A stretch of DNA of 38,590 nucleotides from an uncultured Lachnospiraceae bacterium (GCA_949051815.1 CARQVR010000029.1:1-38590), one strand, 5' to 3'; counted from the stretch's first letter, positions 1 through 8,072 are shown. A program made the numbers and translations. Notes: generated from the sequence alone by a model not told the origin.

Positions 1-1
1 C

Positions 2-952
2 CCTAAGGGAAAATCAGACAGAGAAGTGATGGCTTTCTGTCAGAGCTTTATGACAGAGCTTTGCAAACATATCGGCGCAGATACCGACGTGCCTGCCGGA
101 GATATCGGTGTCGGTGGAAGAGAAATCGGTTTTATGTTCGGCCAGTATAAGAGAATACGCAACCTGTATGAGGGCGTGCTGACCGGTAAGGGGCTTACCT
201 ACGGCGGTTCTCTTGCCAGAACAGAGGCGACCGGCTACGGTCTGCTTTATCTGACAGAGGAAATGCTGAAATGCAACGGTAAGGATATCAAGGGTAAGAC
301 AATTGCGATTTCCGGTGCTGGTAACGTGGCGATTTACGCGACCCAGAAAGCAATCCAGTTGGGCGGCAAGCCTGTGACCTGTTCCGATTCCACGGGCTGG
401 ATTTATGATCCCGACGGCATCGACGTAGCAACTTTGCAGGAAGTGAAGGAAGTGAAGCGTGCACGCCTGACGGAATATGCGGCAATGCGGCCTAACGCAG
501 AGTATCATGAGAAGAAGAACGGCGAGCACGGCGTATGGAGTGTGAAATGTGATATCGCGCTTCCGTGTGCGACCCAGAACGAGCTGGATTTAGAGGATGC
601 GAAGATGCTTGTGGCAAACGGCTGCTTCGCTGTTGCAGAGGGCGCAAACATGCCTACTACCATGGAAGCGACGGAGTATTTGCAGAAGAACGGCGTGCTG
701 TTCTGTCCCGGCAAGGCATCAAACGCGGGCGGCGTGGCGACTTCCGCCTTGGAGATGAGCCAGAACTCCGAGAGACTCTCCTGGACATTTGAAGAGGTAG
801 ATTCCAAGCTGCAGGGTATTATGGTAAATATCTTCCACAGTCTGGATGAGGCTTCCAGGAAGTACGGCAAGGAAGGCGATTATGTGACAGGCGCGAATAT
901 CGCGGGCTTTTTGAAGGTGGCTGAGGCGATGAAGGCGCAGGGGGTAGTGTAA
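2..952 (+). CDS. gdhA: NADP-specific glutamate dehydrogenase, 5' part missing
   Basis: This gene makes glutamate from 2-oxoglutarate and ammonium with NADPH, a cytoplasmic step of ammonium assimilation. The window opens inside the gene: the frame is open from base 2 (PKGKSDREVM...), and 316 residues are visible of a family usually near 445, so roughly the first 130, including the substrate lysine region, lie upstream. What can be seen is the hexameric-type signature (DTDVPAGDIGVGGREIGFM), the nucleotide-binding Rossmann loop (GAGNVAIYATQKA) and the conserved KASNAGGVA segment near the C-terminus. The ATG at 26 is only an internal methionine. A strong terminator follows the stop, so the gene ends its transcription unit. 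The family call is firm; the cofactor preference is inferred from similarity to the NADP-type enzymes. Confidence 0.95.
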   Translation, partial: PKGKSDREVMAFCQSFMTELCKHIGADTDVPAGDIGVGGREIGFMFGQYKRIRNLYEGVLTGKGLTYGGSLARTEATGYGLLYLTEEMLKCNGKDIKGKTIAISGAGNVAIYATQKAIQLGGKPVTCSDSTGWIYDPDGIDVATLQEVKEVKRARLTEYAAMRPNAEYHEKKNGEHGVWSVKCDIALPCATQNELDLEDAKMLVANGCFAVAEGANMPTTMEATEYLQKNGVLFCPGKASNAGGVATSALEMSQNSERLSWTFEEVDSKLQGIMVNIFHSLDEASRKYGKEGDYVTGANIAGFLKVAEAMKAQGVV

Positions 953-964
953 GAAGTAATGAGG

Positions 965-998
965 AGCCCGGAAACGTCGAGTTTTCGGGCTTTTTTAA
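965..998 (+). terminator. Intrinsic terminator of gdhA
   Basis: An 11-bp stem (965-975 with 981-991, one G-U pair) around a 5-base loop is followed by a run of T. It lies 12 bases after the gdhA stop. Confidence 0.9.
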
Positions 999-1304
999 TT
1001 ATCAGAATCTTCACATCACGGGTGGATTCAATGTCCAAAAGCTCCACGGGACGCCGCTGTCTGTGAAGTCGAAGACGATCTTTTCGTGGTGCACCGGAGA
1101 GCTGATTCTTGAGGGAGCGCTTGTATTTTTCCCATTTTCCGAAAAGTTTCGCAAAGGTGGGGGTATTTGCGCTTACGTTTTACGATACCGTTCGATTGTT
1201 CTTCAAGATAGGAGATCCGCACAGCCCGGGGCTTTCTTCTGGAGCCGCTTAATTTCACAACACTTCCGTAGCCGTTTGGCAGTTTTATTGTTTGACAGAT
1301 TTAT
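999..1304. other. Gene-free stretch, possibly decayed coding DNA
   Basis: No intact gene is supported here. On the minus strand short coding-like pieces occur in shifting frames, interrupted by stops, which looks more like an eroded gene than a regulatory region. I could not assign a family. It separates the gdhA terminator from the toxin gene that reads toward it. Confidence 0.35.
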
Positions 1305-1718
1305 TTATAGAAAGTCCTCAAAATATTGTAATGAGCTGTATTTTAGAATGCTTGCGTTTCTGGGATTATCACGGTGTTTCATAGCCCGCTTATACTGTCT
1401 GATGTATTTGGAAAAGTCGTATCGTATTTTATTTTCGTTTCTTTTCAGGATAGCAAACTCTTTGCTGTCAATGGTGGGCGCATCTGCAGATAAATAATCA
1501 GGATTGGAAATGACGACAGCCTTTGTAAAATCAATTCCGGCTTCTCCTATGGTATGGAAAGCGTATGGGTGCCTGATGTGATGTCTGAACGGGATTGCAA
1601 ACAGCAGTCCGTCTACTTCCAGAGTAAGGCAGGCATAAGGCCGGTTTTCCTTTTTTAGCAATTCCGTGCAGTTGGCATATGTACTGTAAAAATTTTCTGA
1701 AAGTATTTTTAATAACAT
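1305..1718 (-). CDS. Type III toxin-antitoxin toxin, TenpN/ToxN-like endoribonuclease
   Basis: This 137-residue protein is most likely the RNase toxin of a type III system, held inactive by a repeat RNA encoded just upstream. The protein shows the family layout: a basic N-terminal half with KENRPYACLTLEVDG and FAIPFRHHIRH, then GIDFTKAVVI and a C-terminal helix rich in Lys/Arg (IRYDFSKYIRQYKRA). The start at 1718 was chosen because GGAG lies 9 bases upstream and because the longer open frame to 1814 would read through the antitoxin repeats and terminator. Promoter, two RNA repeats and a terminator precede it in the order fixed for type III loci. Assignment to TenpN rather than ToxN or CptN is from residue patterns only and is tentative. 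Confidence 0.75.
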   Translation of the reverse strand: MLLKILSENFYSTYANCTELLKKENRPYACLTLEVDGLLFAIPFRHHIRHPYAFHTIGEAGIDFTKAVVISNPDYLSADAPTIDSKEFAILKRNENKIRYDFSKYIRQYKRAMKHRDNPRNASILKYSSLQYFEDFL

Positions 1719-1730
1719 CACGCGTCTCCA

Positions 1731-1760
1731 TAAAAATACCCCCTGCATTTGCAGAGGGTA
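1731..1760 (-). terminator. Leaky terminator between antitoxin RNA and toxin
   Basis: On the minus strand a 10-bp stem (TACCCTCTGC with GCAGGGGGTA, one U-G pair, loop AAAT) is followed by TTTTTAT. It sits between the last antitoxin repeat and the toxin ribosome site, where type III loci carry a terminator that sets the RNA to toxin ratio. Confidence 0.85.
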
Positions 1761-1870
1761 CATCCATTGAGCCTTCTTTTGTTTAAGCTCCTTGCGCTCT
1801 ACAAGGAGAATCATCCATTGAGCCGTCTTTATTTTTAGATCGCCCTGCTCTCAGGCGATATTTATATTGT
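1761..1870 (-). ncRNA. Type III antitoxin RNA with two tandem repeats
   Basis: Two direct repeats share a 19-base core (plus-strand CATCCATTGAGCCGTCTTT at 1812-1830 and the copy with one change at 1761-1779), a 51-base period. Each core is preceded in the RNA by a different hairpin (1859-1839; 1808-1788, the latter with a perfect 7-bp stem CTCCTTG/CAAGGAG). The RNA would start near 1870 from the promoter at 1877-1905 and end at the terminator at 1760-1731. In known type III systems each repeat folds as a pseudoknot that binds and inhibits one toxin subunit and is cut from the precursor by the toxin. The repeats and context are seen; RNA function is inferred. Confidence 0.8.
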
Positions 1871-1876
1871 ACTCTC

Positions 1877-1905
1877 ATTATATTCAATTATTTAGAAAAT
1901 CGCAA
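1877..1905 (-). promoter_or_regulatory. Promoter of the first type III toxin-antitoxin locus
   Basis: On the minus strand TTGCGA (1905-1900) and TATAAT (1882-1877) are separated by exactly 17 bases. Transcription would start near 1870, just before the first antitoxin repeat. Confidence 0.8.
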
Positions 1906-2043
1906 TAGGTATCCCCAAAAATCTAAAATCTTCTAATCATTCTGCCCATACAGCGCACATTTTCAAACGTACACAATTTATGCATCAGAATTTGAAGTCA
2001 ATTCCATTCTGCTTCATTATAGCATTGGCGGTATGATGCGATT

Positions 2044-2357
2044 TTATGAAACATTCAGAAAATGAAGCTCGGGAACCGCAAACCGTGTACGCTCCAGCAG
2101 AACATCAAATGATCCGGATTCAAGAACGAGTCTGGGTATATTTTCATCCGGAATAAGAAGTTGCATTTTTTTACCATCAGTGTTCAGTCTGCGAATGGGC
2201 TTGCGATTATTATCTTGATATAATATACTGAAATAGCTTTCTGTGTCACGGCATACTACGTCATTAATAAAAGAAGTGCCTGATATGAAACGCACAAAAT
2301 TATCCGAAGAGGTGTCCGGCTCGGACTTTAAGAAATCTTTTATTAAACTTGGTCTAT
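2044..2357 (-). pseudogene. C-terminal remnant of a type I restriction endonuclease-like protein
   Basis: The minus-strand frame is open from about 2357 to the stop at 2044 with no convincing start codon or ribosome site; only a GTG at 2295 could begin it. The residues VVCRDTESYFSILYQDNNRK followed by a Pro-Ile-x-Arg-Leu segment resemble the C-terminal region of about 350-residue Firmicutes proteins annotated as type I restriction endonucleases (YRDxxxYFxILxDDNNRKPxCRL). The catalytic N-terminal part is missing: stop codons interrupt the frame upstream of 2357. The call is a decayed fragment; the exact parent family is moderately sure. Confidence 0.45.
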
Positions 2358-2546
2358 TTCAAGAAAAGGGGTTAGATCCATTGACCGGTACAGGTCAGCT
2401 TATGTCTGATCTTGGAGGTCAACCATTTTGTGGGCGGCTGCTCCTCTTTATGATCATTATAGTTTGGAGTGAGTAATCTTTCAGGACGTATTTGAAAAAG
2501 ACGGAACCAGACGGAAATCCGCCCAAAAAACAGAGAGAGAGCAATT

Positions 2547-3701
2547 ATGAATAAAAATTTTTATATTGTGTGGATTTCAAGATTAGTTTCCATTTTAGGA
2601 AGTAGTCTGACAACGTTTGGTGTGAGCGTCTGGGTTTTTGGAGAAACGGGAAAAGCGACGCCTATGGCGGTTACTATGCTCTGCTCGATTCTGCCGTCTG
2701 TTATGTTCGCACCATTAAGCGGTATGATCTGTGATTATTTTAACCGTAAAAGAGTAATTTTGATAGCGGATTCGATAGCAGCCATAACGAGTTTACTGTT
2801 ATTGATGTATCTCATGACAGAAAGATTTGATTTTGGGATGATCTGTGCTTTTAATTTTGTGAATGCAACGGCAAATATGCTGGATAACAATGCCTATCAG
2901 GCTTCTTTATCTACACTGGTAAAAGAAGGGGATATAAAGAAAGCGGGAGGCATGAATCAGATCATTGATTCCATCAATAGCATGATTGCTCCTGTTTGTG
3001 CCGGAATACTATATTATCCGGTTGGTTTAAAAGGATTGTTAGTGATTGACTTGTGTACATTTATTGTAGCGATGATAATTTTTATAAGGGTGCCGGCGTG
3101 TGCTTTCTCTGATCCGGATAAAAAGAAAAGGGAGCATGAAAATATCTTTGAAAACATGATGGCAGGGTTTCAATTTATATTTTCCCAAAGAGGTTTGACA
3201 TTATTAATGATTTTCTTTACGTTTTTTAATTTCCTTATCAGTGCGACAGATTCCCTGACAGAACCACTGGTATTATCTCTGGGTAGCAGCCTTGATATGG
3301 GATTGGTAAAGATGGCAGGAGGGATTGGTATTTTTCTCGGAAGCCTGTTTATTACCGGAAAGGATATAAAGTATTCTTATAGCAAGAGTATTTTTATTTC
3401 GGCAATTTTGGCGGGTGCATCCATCTGTGTCATGGGGATCAGAAATAGTGTCTGCTTTGTTATTTCAGGTAAATTTGTATTCCTGTTCGTAACGCCGATT
3501 GTAAATACGCTGGCGGGAACTTTGTGGATTTTAAAGACACCGAAAGAATTGCAGGGCAGAGTATGCGCGGCCAGAAGCATGGTGGTCAGATGTACCATTC
3601 CGCTTTCTTATTTATTAGTTGGTCCATTGACAGATCACTGGATTCCGGCATTTTTTGCATTGTTCTTCTTTTCCCAAAAAGAGCTGCGCCGGCTGGAATG
3701 A
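2547..3701 (+). CDS. MFS efflux transporter, C-terminally shortened
   Basis: This is a major facilitator superfamily membrane exporter of the MFS_3 group, which contains the macrolide exporter MefA and siderophore exporters. The 384 residues begin with a membrane helix (YIVWISRLVSILGSSLTTF) and carry the loop 2-3 signature GMICDYFNRKRVILIAD near residue 60. About ten or eleven hydrophobic segments are visible. Relatives run to about 410-430 residues with two more helices after the VGPLTD motif; here VGPLTDHW passes within about 20 residues to the stop, ending in FFFSQKELRRLE, which resembles the normal tail. This suggests an internal deletion of the last helices, so activity is doubtful. The ribosome site is weak (AGAGAGAG). 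The substrate cannot be told. Confidence 0.8.
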   Translation: MNKNFYIVWISRLVSILGSSLTTFGVSVWVFGETGKATPMAVTMLCSILPSVMFAPLSGMICDYFNRKRVILIADSIAAITSLLLLMYLMTERFDFGMICAFNFVNATANMLDNNAYQASLSTLVKEGDIKKAGGMNQIIDSINSMIAPVCAGILYYPVGLKGLLVIDLCTFIVAMIIFIRVPACAFSDPDKKKREHENIFENMMAGFQFIFSQRGLTLLMIFFTFFNFLISATDSLTEPLVLSLGSSLDMGLVKMAGGIGIFLGSLFITGKDIKYSYSKSIFISAILAGASICVMGIRNSVCFVISGKFVFLFVTPIVNTLAGTLWILKTPKELQGRVCAARSMVVRCTIPLSYLLVGPLTDHWIPAFFALFFFSQKELRRLE

Positions 3702-3758
3702 GATGGAAGCGTTCGTTGACGGGCGCTTTCCGGTTATATGTTATGGAGGATAAACGAT

Positions 3759-4232
3759 ATGTCTGGACATCCTGGATTTTCATATACAGGACTGATTTTT
3801 CTGCTCATGCTGATGATTCCGAATCTGATCTGGGTGAAAAAACAGCCGCAGGGTTACAGCGCGGAAAAGGAGAACAGATTTTTAGCCGTGCTGGAGCGGA
3901 TGGGAGAGGCGCTGGTGACATGCTGTGCCCTTATCTTTTCGGATTTCAACCTGCGGGAGTGGTCGAATTGGTCGTGGTGGCTCGTTGGAGCCTTTGCGCT
4001 GATGGTCATGTACGAAATCTGGTGGATCAGGTATTTTAGGAGCGAACGGACACTATCGGACTTTTACAGCAGCTTCTTAGGGGTTCCCGTGGCAGGCGCC
4101 ACGCTGCCGGTACTTGCCTTTTTTCTGCTTGGCATCTACGGAAAAGTGGTGTGGATGCTGATGGCAAGTATGATTTTGGGAATAGGGCATATCGGGATCC
4201 ATATGCAGCATCGCAGGGAGAATCATGCGTAA
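3759..4232 (+). CDS. Small integral membrane protein, unknown function
   Basis: I do not recognise the family with certainty. The 157-residue protein has four hydrophobic segments, roughly at residues 7-22, 68-84, 101-121 and 127-145, separated by a basic loop and aromatic stretches (NWSWWLVGAFALMVMYEIWWI). The ATG at 3759 is preferred over the one at 3738 because GGAGG lies nine bases before it (3744-3748). The gene begins 57 bases after the MFS stop and could be read on the same transcript. It ends convergently with the exonuclease gene, with a ten-base overlap. It resembles uncharacterised membrane proteins of Lachnospiraceae; no role can be proposed. Confidence 0.7.
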   Translation: MSGHPGFSYTGLIFLLMLMIPNLIWVKKQPQGYSAEKENRFLAVLERMGEALVTCCALIFSDFNLREWSNWSWWLVGAFALMVMYEIWWIRYFRSERTLSDFYSSFLGVPVAGATLPVLAFFLLGIYGKVVWMLMASMILGIGHIGIHMQHRRENHA

Positions 4233-5026
4233 ACGTCACCGGTTAGTGAACGGTACACCTGATCGCACATGTGGCAGTCAAAAAGGGCCCGATGCGCATT
4301 GGAAGTATCAATGCCGTAGTAGCTGCAGAGTGTGGTCTGCTTATGGTTACTGAGATTCGGCAGTTTCTTCCGCGCAAGAGGCAGGGTGTCTGTTACCTTA
4401 TTTTTGACAGGAGGAAGTCCGAGATCGGAGCAGGCCTTATTGATAAAAGGAAGGTCAAAGGATTTTATGTTATGCCCTACAAGCGCGTGATTTGCAATAA
4501 AGGAGAGAAATTTTGGCAAAACCACATCTATAGGGGAGGCATCCTGCAGGGTTTCGTTTGTTATGCCGGTCAGCGAAGTTATTTTTGCCGGAACAGGGGC
4601 AGAGATGTAAACATATTCATGAAATTCAGCCACCGCATCTTTCGTGTGTCTGACAGCGGCAATTTCGATGATCTTGTCAGCGGTATAGCTAAGGCCTGTC
4701 GTTTCGATATCGAAAACGACGTAAGATGACGGCACAGCGCTCTTTTTCCGGACTGTCCGTGTCTCCTTTTTGCGTGGTGATGTGCCCCGTGTCTTCATCT
4801 CGAGAAGATACCCGGAATGTATTTTGATCATGGTACCTGCGGCGTTTATAACCAGTATGGCCCAGGTTTCAAAAGCCTGATCGTAGCCCGCAATTTCGCA
4901 GGGAATGGGTACTGTGGAATCAGGCGCAAAGTATTGAAAGGGCGGCAGACTGGTTTTTGTCGGGGAAACCAATCCGTATTTTTTTAAAAACTCTAATTGT
5001 TCTGTTTCGCTGTGAAATTCGTTCAT
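4223..5026 (-). CDS. DEDDh 3'-5' exonuclease, DnaQ/PolC epsilon-like
   Basis: This protein probably removes nucleotides from 3' ends of DNA or RNA, as in proofreading or repair. The exonuclease domain fills residues 100-262 of 267. ExoI FDIETTGL holds D106 and E108, ExoII HNIKSFDLPF holds D191, and ExoIII HRALFD holds H245 and D250, so all DEDDh residues are present. The first 90 residues are a separate, partly basic region without a domain I recognise. The start at 5026 has GGAG six bases upstream; an in-frame extension to 5092 would run into palindromic DNA. The gene stands alone on the minus strand between oppositely oriented neighbours. It is too short to be a polymerase fusion and is best called a stand-alone DnaQ-like nuclease. 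Confidence 0.88.
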   Translation of the reverse strand: MNEFHSETEQLEFLKKYGLVSPTKTSLPPFQYFAPDSTVPIPCEIAGYDQAFETWAILVINAAGTMIKIHSGYLLEMKTRGTSPRKKETRTVRKKSAVPSSYVVFDIETTGLSYTADKIIEIAAVRHTKDAVAEFHEYVYISAPVPAKITSLTGITNETLQDASPIDVVLPKFLSFIANHALVGHNIKSFDLPFINKACSDLGLPPVKNKVTDTLPLARKKLPNLSNHKQTTLCSYYGIDTSNAHRALFDCHMCDQVYRSLTGDVYA

Positions 5027-5040
5027 AGTTTTCTCCATCT

Positions 5041-5130
5041 CTGCGCATTTTTTTGCGCATAACCGAGTTTGTGTCAAGCAATGCGCAGACACAAATCTCG
5101 CGATTGAAAATTTTAATTTTCAATCTTTTT
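5041..5130. repeat. Cluster of inverted repeats upstream of the exonuclease
   Basis: Three dyads are packed into 90 bases: TGCGCA at 5042-5047 and 5054-5059 around a T run; CGAGTTTGTGTC (5064-5075) with GACACAAATCTCG (5088-5100), one-base bulge; and GATTGAAAAT (5102-5111) with ATTTTCAATC (5116-5125), followed by five T. The last resembles an AT-rich terminator on the plus strand although no plus-strand gene ends here. They lie in the 362-base gap between the divergent exonuclease and LytTR genes. Confidence 0.7.
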
Positions 5131-5338
5131 CCTCTGGTGTATGTAACTGAAATTTTAGGGATCGTGTCTATCATATTAAGTCATTTGTGTGGGAGAATCA
5201 ATATAAATCGAAAAATCGGGAAAAAGTCTGTTTTGCATCAGACACCTCATGCCCGGTTTGCGATTGACCCCGATATCATGTCTCCTTTGGAGGCATCCAC
5301 ATTCTGCGGCAGTTGTGCGGCATCTCACCGCACTTCCA

Positions 5339-5367
5339 TTGTCTCCCGAAAAGGAACGTGATATAAT
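5339..5367 (+). promoter_or_regulatory. Promoter of the LytTR/GHKL operon
   Basis: TTGTCT (5339-5344) and TATAAT (5362-5367) are 17 bases apart, with AAGGAGG at 5377-5383 and the start codon at 5389, giving a very short leader. Confidence 0.7.
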
Positions 5368-5388
5368 ACCACTCTTAAGGAGGCGGCT

Positions 5389-6099
5389 ATGATTACGATT
5401 GCAGTCTGTGACGACGAAAAATATATAGTGGATCAGGTCAAAAAGCTGACAATCCGTTTTTTTCGTAAAAAAAATATGGAGGCGTCCATTGTCACGTTTT
5501 CGGGCGGAGAAGAATTGTTACAATACGACAAAAGCATAGACATTCTTTTTCTCGATATCCAGATGAAAGGGATGGACGGCATGGAGGCGGCAAGGAAGCT
5601 GCGCAGCCGGAATTTTAAAGGTTTTCTCATTTTCATAACGGTCCTGAAAGAGATGGTTTTCCAGTCCTTTGAAGTGCAGGCATACGACTATCTGGTGAAA
5701 CCCATCGGGGAAAAGCAGTTTGCAAAGACAATGGAGCGGCTGCTTGTGTCTGTGAAAAATGTCAGTGAGGAAAAACTGCTTGTGCAGAAAGGTTATGAGA
5801 GAAGTATTATTTCTTTTGAGGAGATTGTTTTTGCTGAAATAATTGACAGGAAGGTGTATCTGCATCTGGCGTCGTCGGATGTGGTGGATTTTTATGACCG
5901 GATTGAAAATCTGGAGGCCAGACTGGACAGCCGTTTTTTCCGGTGTCACAGAAGTTATCTGATCAATCTGCAATATCTGAAAAGTTACAAAAACGGCGTG
6001 GCATATATGGAGAACGGGAACGAAATTCCTGTTTCCAGGCTGCGCAGTAAGGAATTTTCCGGGGTGATTTTGCAGTATATGAAGGAATGGAGACTCTGA
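5389..6099 (+). CDS. LytTR-family response regulator (AgrA/VirR type)
   Basis: This is a cytoplasmic transcription regulator switched by phosphorylation. The receiver domain (about residues 1-120) has the acidic pair D8/D9, the phospho-acceptor D56 in LFLDIQM and K104 in YLVKPI. The LytTR DNA-binding domain (about 130-236) ends with the family pattern FRCHRSYLINLQYL and IPVSRLRSKEF. AAGGAGG lies five bases before the start. The next gene, one base beyond the stop, is a GHKL kinase, the standard partner. No AgrD-like peptide or AgrB processing gene is nearby, so this is more likely a sensor of an external signal than a self-contained quorum circuit. The target genes are not evident. Confidence 0.93.
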   Translation: MITIAVCDDEKYIVDQVKKLTIRFFRKKNMEASIVTFSGGEELLQYDKSIDILFLDIQMKGMDGMEAARKLRSRNFKGFLIFITVLKEMVFQSFEVQAYDYLVKPIGEKQFAKTMERLLVSVKNVSEEKLLVQKGYERSIISFEEIVFAEIIDRKVYLHLASSDVVDFYDRIENLEARLDSRFFRCHRSYLINLQYLKSYKNGVAYMENGNEIPVSRLRSKEFSGVILQYMKEWRL

Positions 6100-6100
6100 G

Positions 6101-7420
6101 ATGGAAAATTATACCGACTTTTTTAACAGATATGTCATAGGAATGATCCAGATGCTTACCGGCCTTTACTTTTATAGGAGATTTTTACAAAAAAGGGAAC
6201 GGGTTTCTGTTTATCTGCTGTCCGCCGCAATTGGATGCGCCGTGGTGCAGGCAGCGCCTGTGGGAAGCATTGCACAATATCTGATTTATACGCTGCTCCT
6301 TGTAATTATCGGGATTTTTGTATGCCGTGCCGATTGGAAATCCGTCATTTTATATGCCGTGTTGACAGTGGAGATCATGCAGCTCAGTTTTGGAATAGTC
6401 AATTCTCTGTCGGGGATTGTGCAGCCGAAGTTGTCTTACGCACATCAGCATACTTCCGCAGTGTTGTCCGTACTGCTTGGAGTGGTGGCTCTTGTGACGG
6501 CGATTGTCTGTTATGGTGTGGTATGCCGTTATTTTTTGTACCATGAGACGGTAGAGAAACAGTATCTTTTTATGATTCTGGTTCCGATTCTGATGATCTT
6601 TTTTATGGATGAATACATCGGTTCTATCATATACGGAAACATAACGGTCACGAATGCCGGGGGTGTCATCGTAAAGGCTAATGATTATCAGATGCTTGTG
6701 ATACAGCTTTTCGGTATGGCAAGTTTATTCTGTCTTATGTTCGCGTATAAAAAACTGCTCCAGAATTTTCAACTGCGCACGGAACTGTCGCTGCTGGAGC
6801 AGGAGGAGAGTTCTCTGAATCAGTATGTGGAGGAGGCGAAGACGCGTTATGAAAAGACACAATCGTTTCGCCACGACATAAAAAATCATATGACGGTGGT
6901 CAAAGATCTTCTGCGGAACGGGGACCCGGAGGAGGCGCTTGCTTATATTGGCGATTTGGCGGAAATGACGGAGGCGCTTTCCTTTCCGTGCAGCACAGGC
7001 AATCCGGTGGTGGATATTCTGCTGGGAAACAAGCTGGGGATTGCCAAAAGTACAGGGATTGACGTCGACTGTTCTTTGATTCTGCCGTATCCGTGCCCGG
7101 TGCGCGATATTGACTTTGGCATTATCCTGTCGAACGCTCTGGACAATGCTGTCCATGCATGTCGTGATGTAAGCGGCGGTGCGGAAAAGTATATCCGTAT
7201 GTCGGGGCGTTTGCAGGGAGATTTTATTTTGCTGGAAGTGGAGAACAGTTTTCAGGGAAAAGGGCGGGCCGCAAAAGGGACGGGCCTGTCAAATATCAGG
7301 GCGGTAGCGGAAAAGTATCAGGGCGCAATGAGCATCAAAACACAGGGGAATTCCTTCCTCTTAAGCGTGCTGCTTGTCATTCCACGGCATACAGAGAGCA
7401 TCCCACGGCAAATCGGTTAA
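6101..7420 (+). CDS. GHKL-domain sensor histidine kinase
   Basis: This membrane kinase would phosphorylate the LytTR regulator encoded just upstream. The first 215 or so of 439 residues form six or so hydrophobic segments. A coiled-coil linker (LLEQEESSLNQYVEEAKTRY) follows, then the phospho-acceptor box FRHDIKNHMTVV, whose histidine is about residue 259. The ATPase part has the N box SNALDNAVHA and a glycine lid GTGLSNIRAVAEKY. This is the AgrC-like architecture. The ATG follows the regulator stop by one base, so translation is probably coupled. The short C-terminal tail after the ATPase fold is ordinary. Confidence 0.92.
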   Translation: MENYTDFFNRYVIGMIQMLTGLYFYRRFLQKRERVSVYLLSAAIGCAVVQAAPVGSIAQYLIYTLLLVIIGIFVCRADWKSVILYAVLTVEIMQLSFGIVNSLSGIVQPKLSYAHQHTSAVLSVLLGVVALVTAIVCYGVVCRYFLYHETVEKQYLFMILVPILMIFFMDEYIGSIIYGNITVTNAGGVIVKANDYQMLVIQLFGMASLFCLMFAYKKLLQNFQLRTELSLLEQEESSLNQYVEEAKTRYEKTQSFRHDIKNHMTVVKDLLRNGDPEEALAYIGDLAEMTEALSFPCSTGNPVVDILLGNKLGIAKSTGIDVDCSLILPYPCPVRDIDFGIILSNALDNAVHACRDVSGGAEKYIRMSGRLQGDFILLEVENSFQGKGRAAKGTGLSNIRAVAEKYQGAMSIKTQGNSFLLSVLLVIPRHTESIPRQIG

Positions 7421-7495
7421 ATCCTTTTTTCTCTTGTCGAAATGGATAGTGAGATTCAGCAGATAAGATGCTGTGGAGAAAAGGAGGATTGGCAT

Positions 7496-8062
7496 ATGGC
7501 AATGGAAATCAACGTAAAAGGGAGCGCTTATAAGACCGATTATGCGGATCGGCTGCAGGCACAGCGGGAGGCGGCAGTGAAAGCCGAAAACAGCCGGAAT
7601 GCGGAAAAGGCGGCAAAAGCCGAAAGCAGGCAGAGCGAAGAAAAGGCATCAAACCAGAACCGTGCGCCGCAGGATGCGTATATCAGCAGCGAAAAGGCAG
7701 GGGAGAAGCCAAACGGCCTGTACTATGTAGGGCAGGACGAGAACGGTAACAAAAAAGTTTATTTTAACGATCCGAAGAAGGATGGTTCCGAAAAGGAGGG
7801 AGGCAGCAAATCTCCAAAAGTAAATGAAGACGCTTCGGACAATGGCGGGGAGAAATGCACTGCGAACACGGATAAGGTGGAGCGGGAAATCCGGGAATTG
7901 AAGGAGAAGAAGAAAAAGCTGGAACAGCAGCTTAAGGCAGTTTCTGGGGACGAAAAGAAAACGAAGGAGCTGGAGAATAAACTGGCGCAGGTGGAGCGGG
8001 AGCTGAGTCAGAAGGACACGGACACATACAGGAGGCAGAACACTGAATTTACGGAGCAATAG
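7496..8062 (+). CDS. Lys/Glu-rich coiled-coil protein, unknown function
   Basis: I do not recognise a named family. The 188 residues are highly charged and lack a signal peptide or membrane segment. Residues about 30-65 are rich in Ala, Glu and Lys; a small folded-looking section contains PNGLYYVGQDENGNKKVYF; and residues 125-175 make a long predicted coiled coil (REIRELKEKKKKLEQQLKAV). The ATG at 7496 was chosen because AAGGAGG lies eight bases before it; an upstream ATG at 7442 has no ribosome site. It starts 75 bases after the GHKL kinase and may share its transcript. Similar small proteins occur near sensor genes in related genomes, but a functional link is only inferred. Confidence 0.7.
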   Translation: MAMEINVKGSAYKTDYADRLQAQREAAVKAENSRNAEKAAKAESRQSEEKASNQNRAPQDAYISSEKAGEKPNGLYYVGQDENGNKKVYFNDPKKDGSEKEGGSKSPKVNEDASDNGGEKCTANTDKVEREIRELKEKKKKLEQQLKAVSGDEKKTKELENKLAQVERELSQKDTDTYRRQNTEFTEQ

Positions 8063-8072
8063 TCATAAAATA

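Noticed and set aside
1719..1814. N-terminal extension of the first toxin
   Set aside because: The frame is open, but it crosses the antitoxin repeat and the terminator and lacks a ribosome site of its own; the start at 1718 has one.
1761..1830. CRISPR array
   Set aside because: Two units with hairpin-bearing variable parts, a following terminator and a toxin gene fit a type III antitoxin; there are no cas genes.
2243..2476. Plus-strand frame of 77 residues
   Set aside because: It lies opposite the restriction-like fragment, has no family pattern and no good ribosome site.
5053..5361. Plus-strand frame of 102 residues in the divergent gap
   Set aside because: It begins in the palindrome cluster, has no ribosome site and runs into the LytTR promoter.
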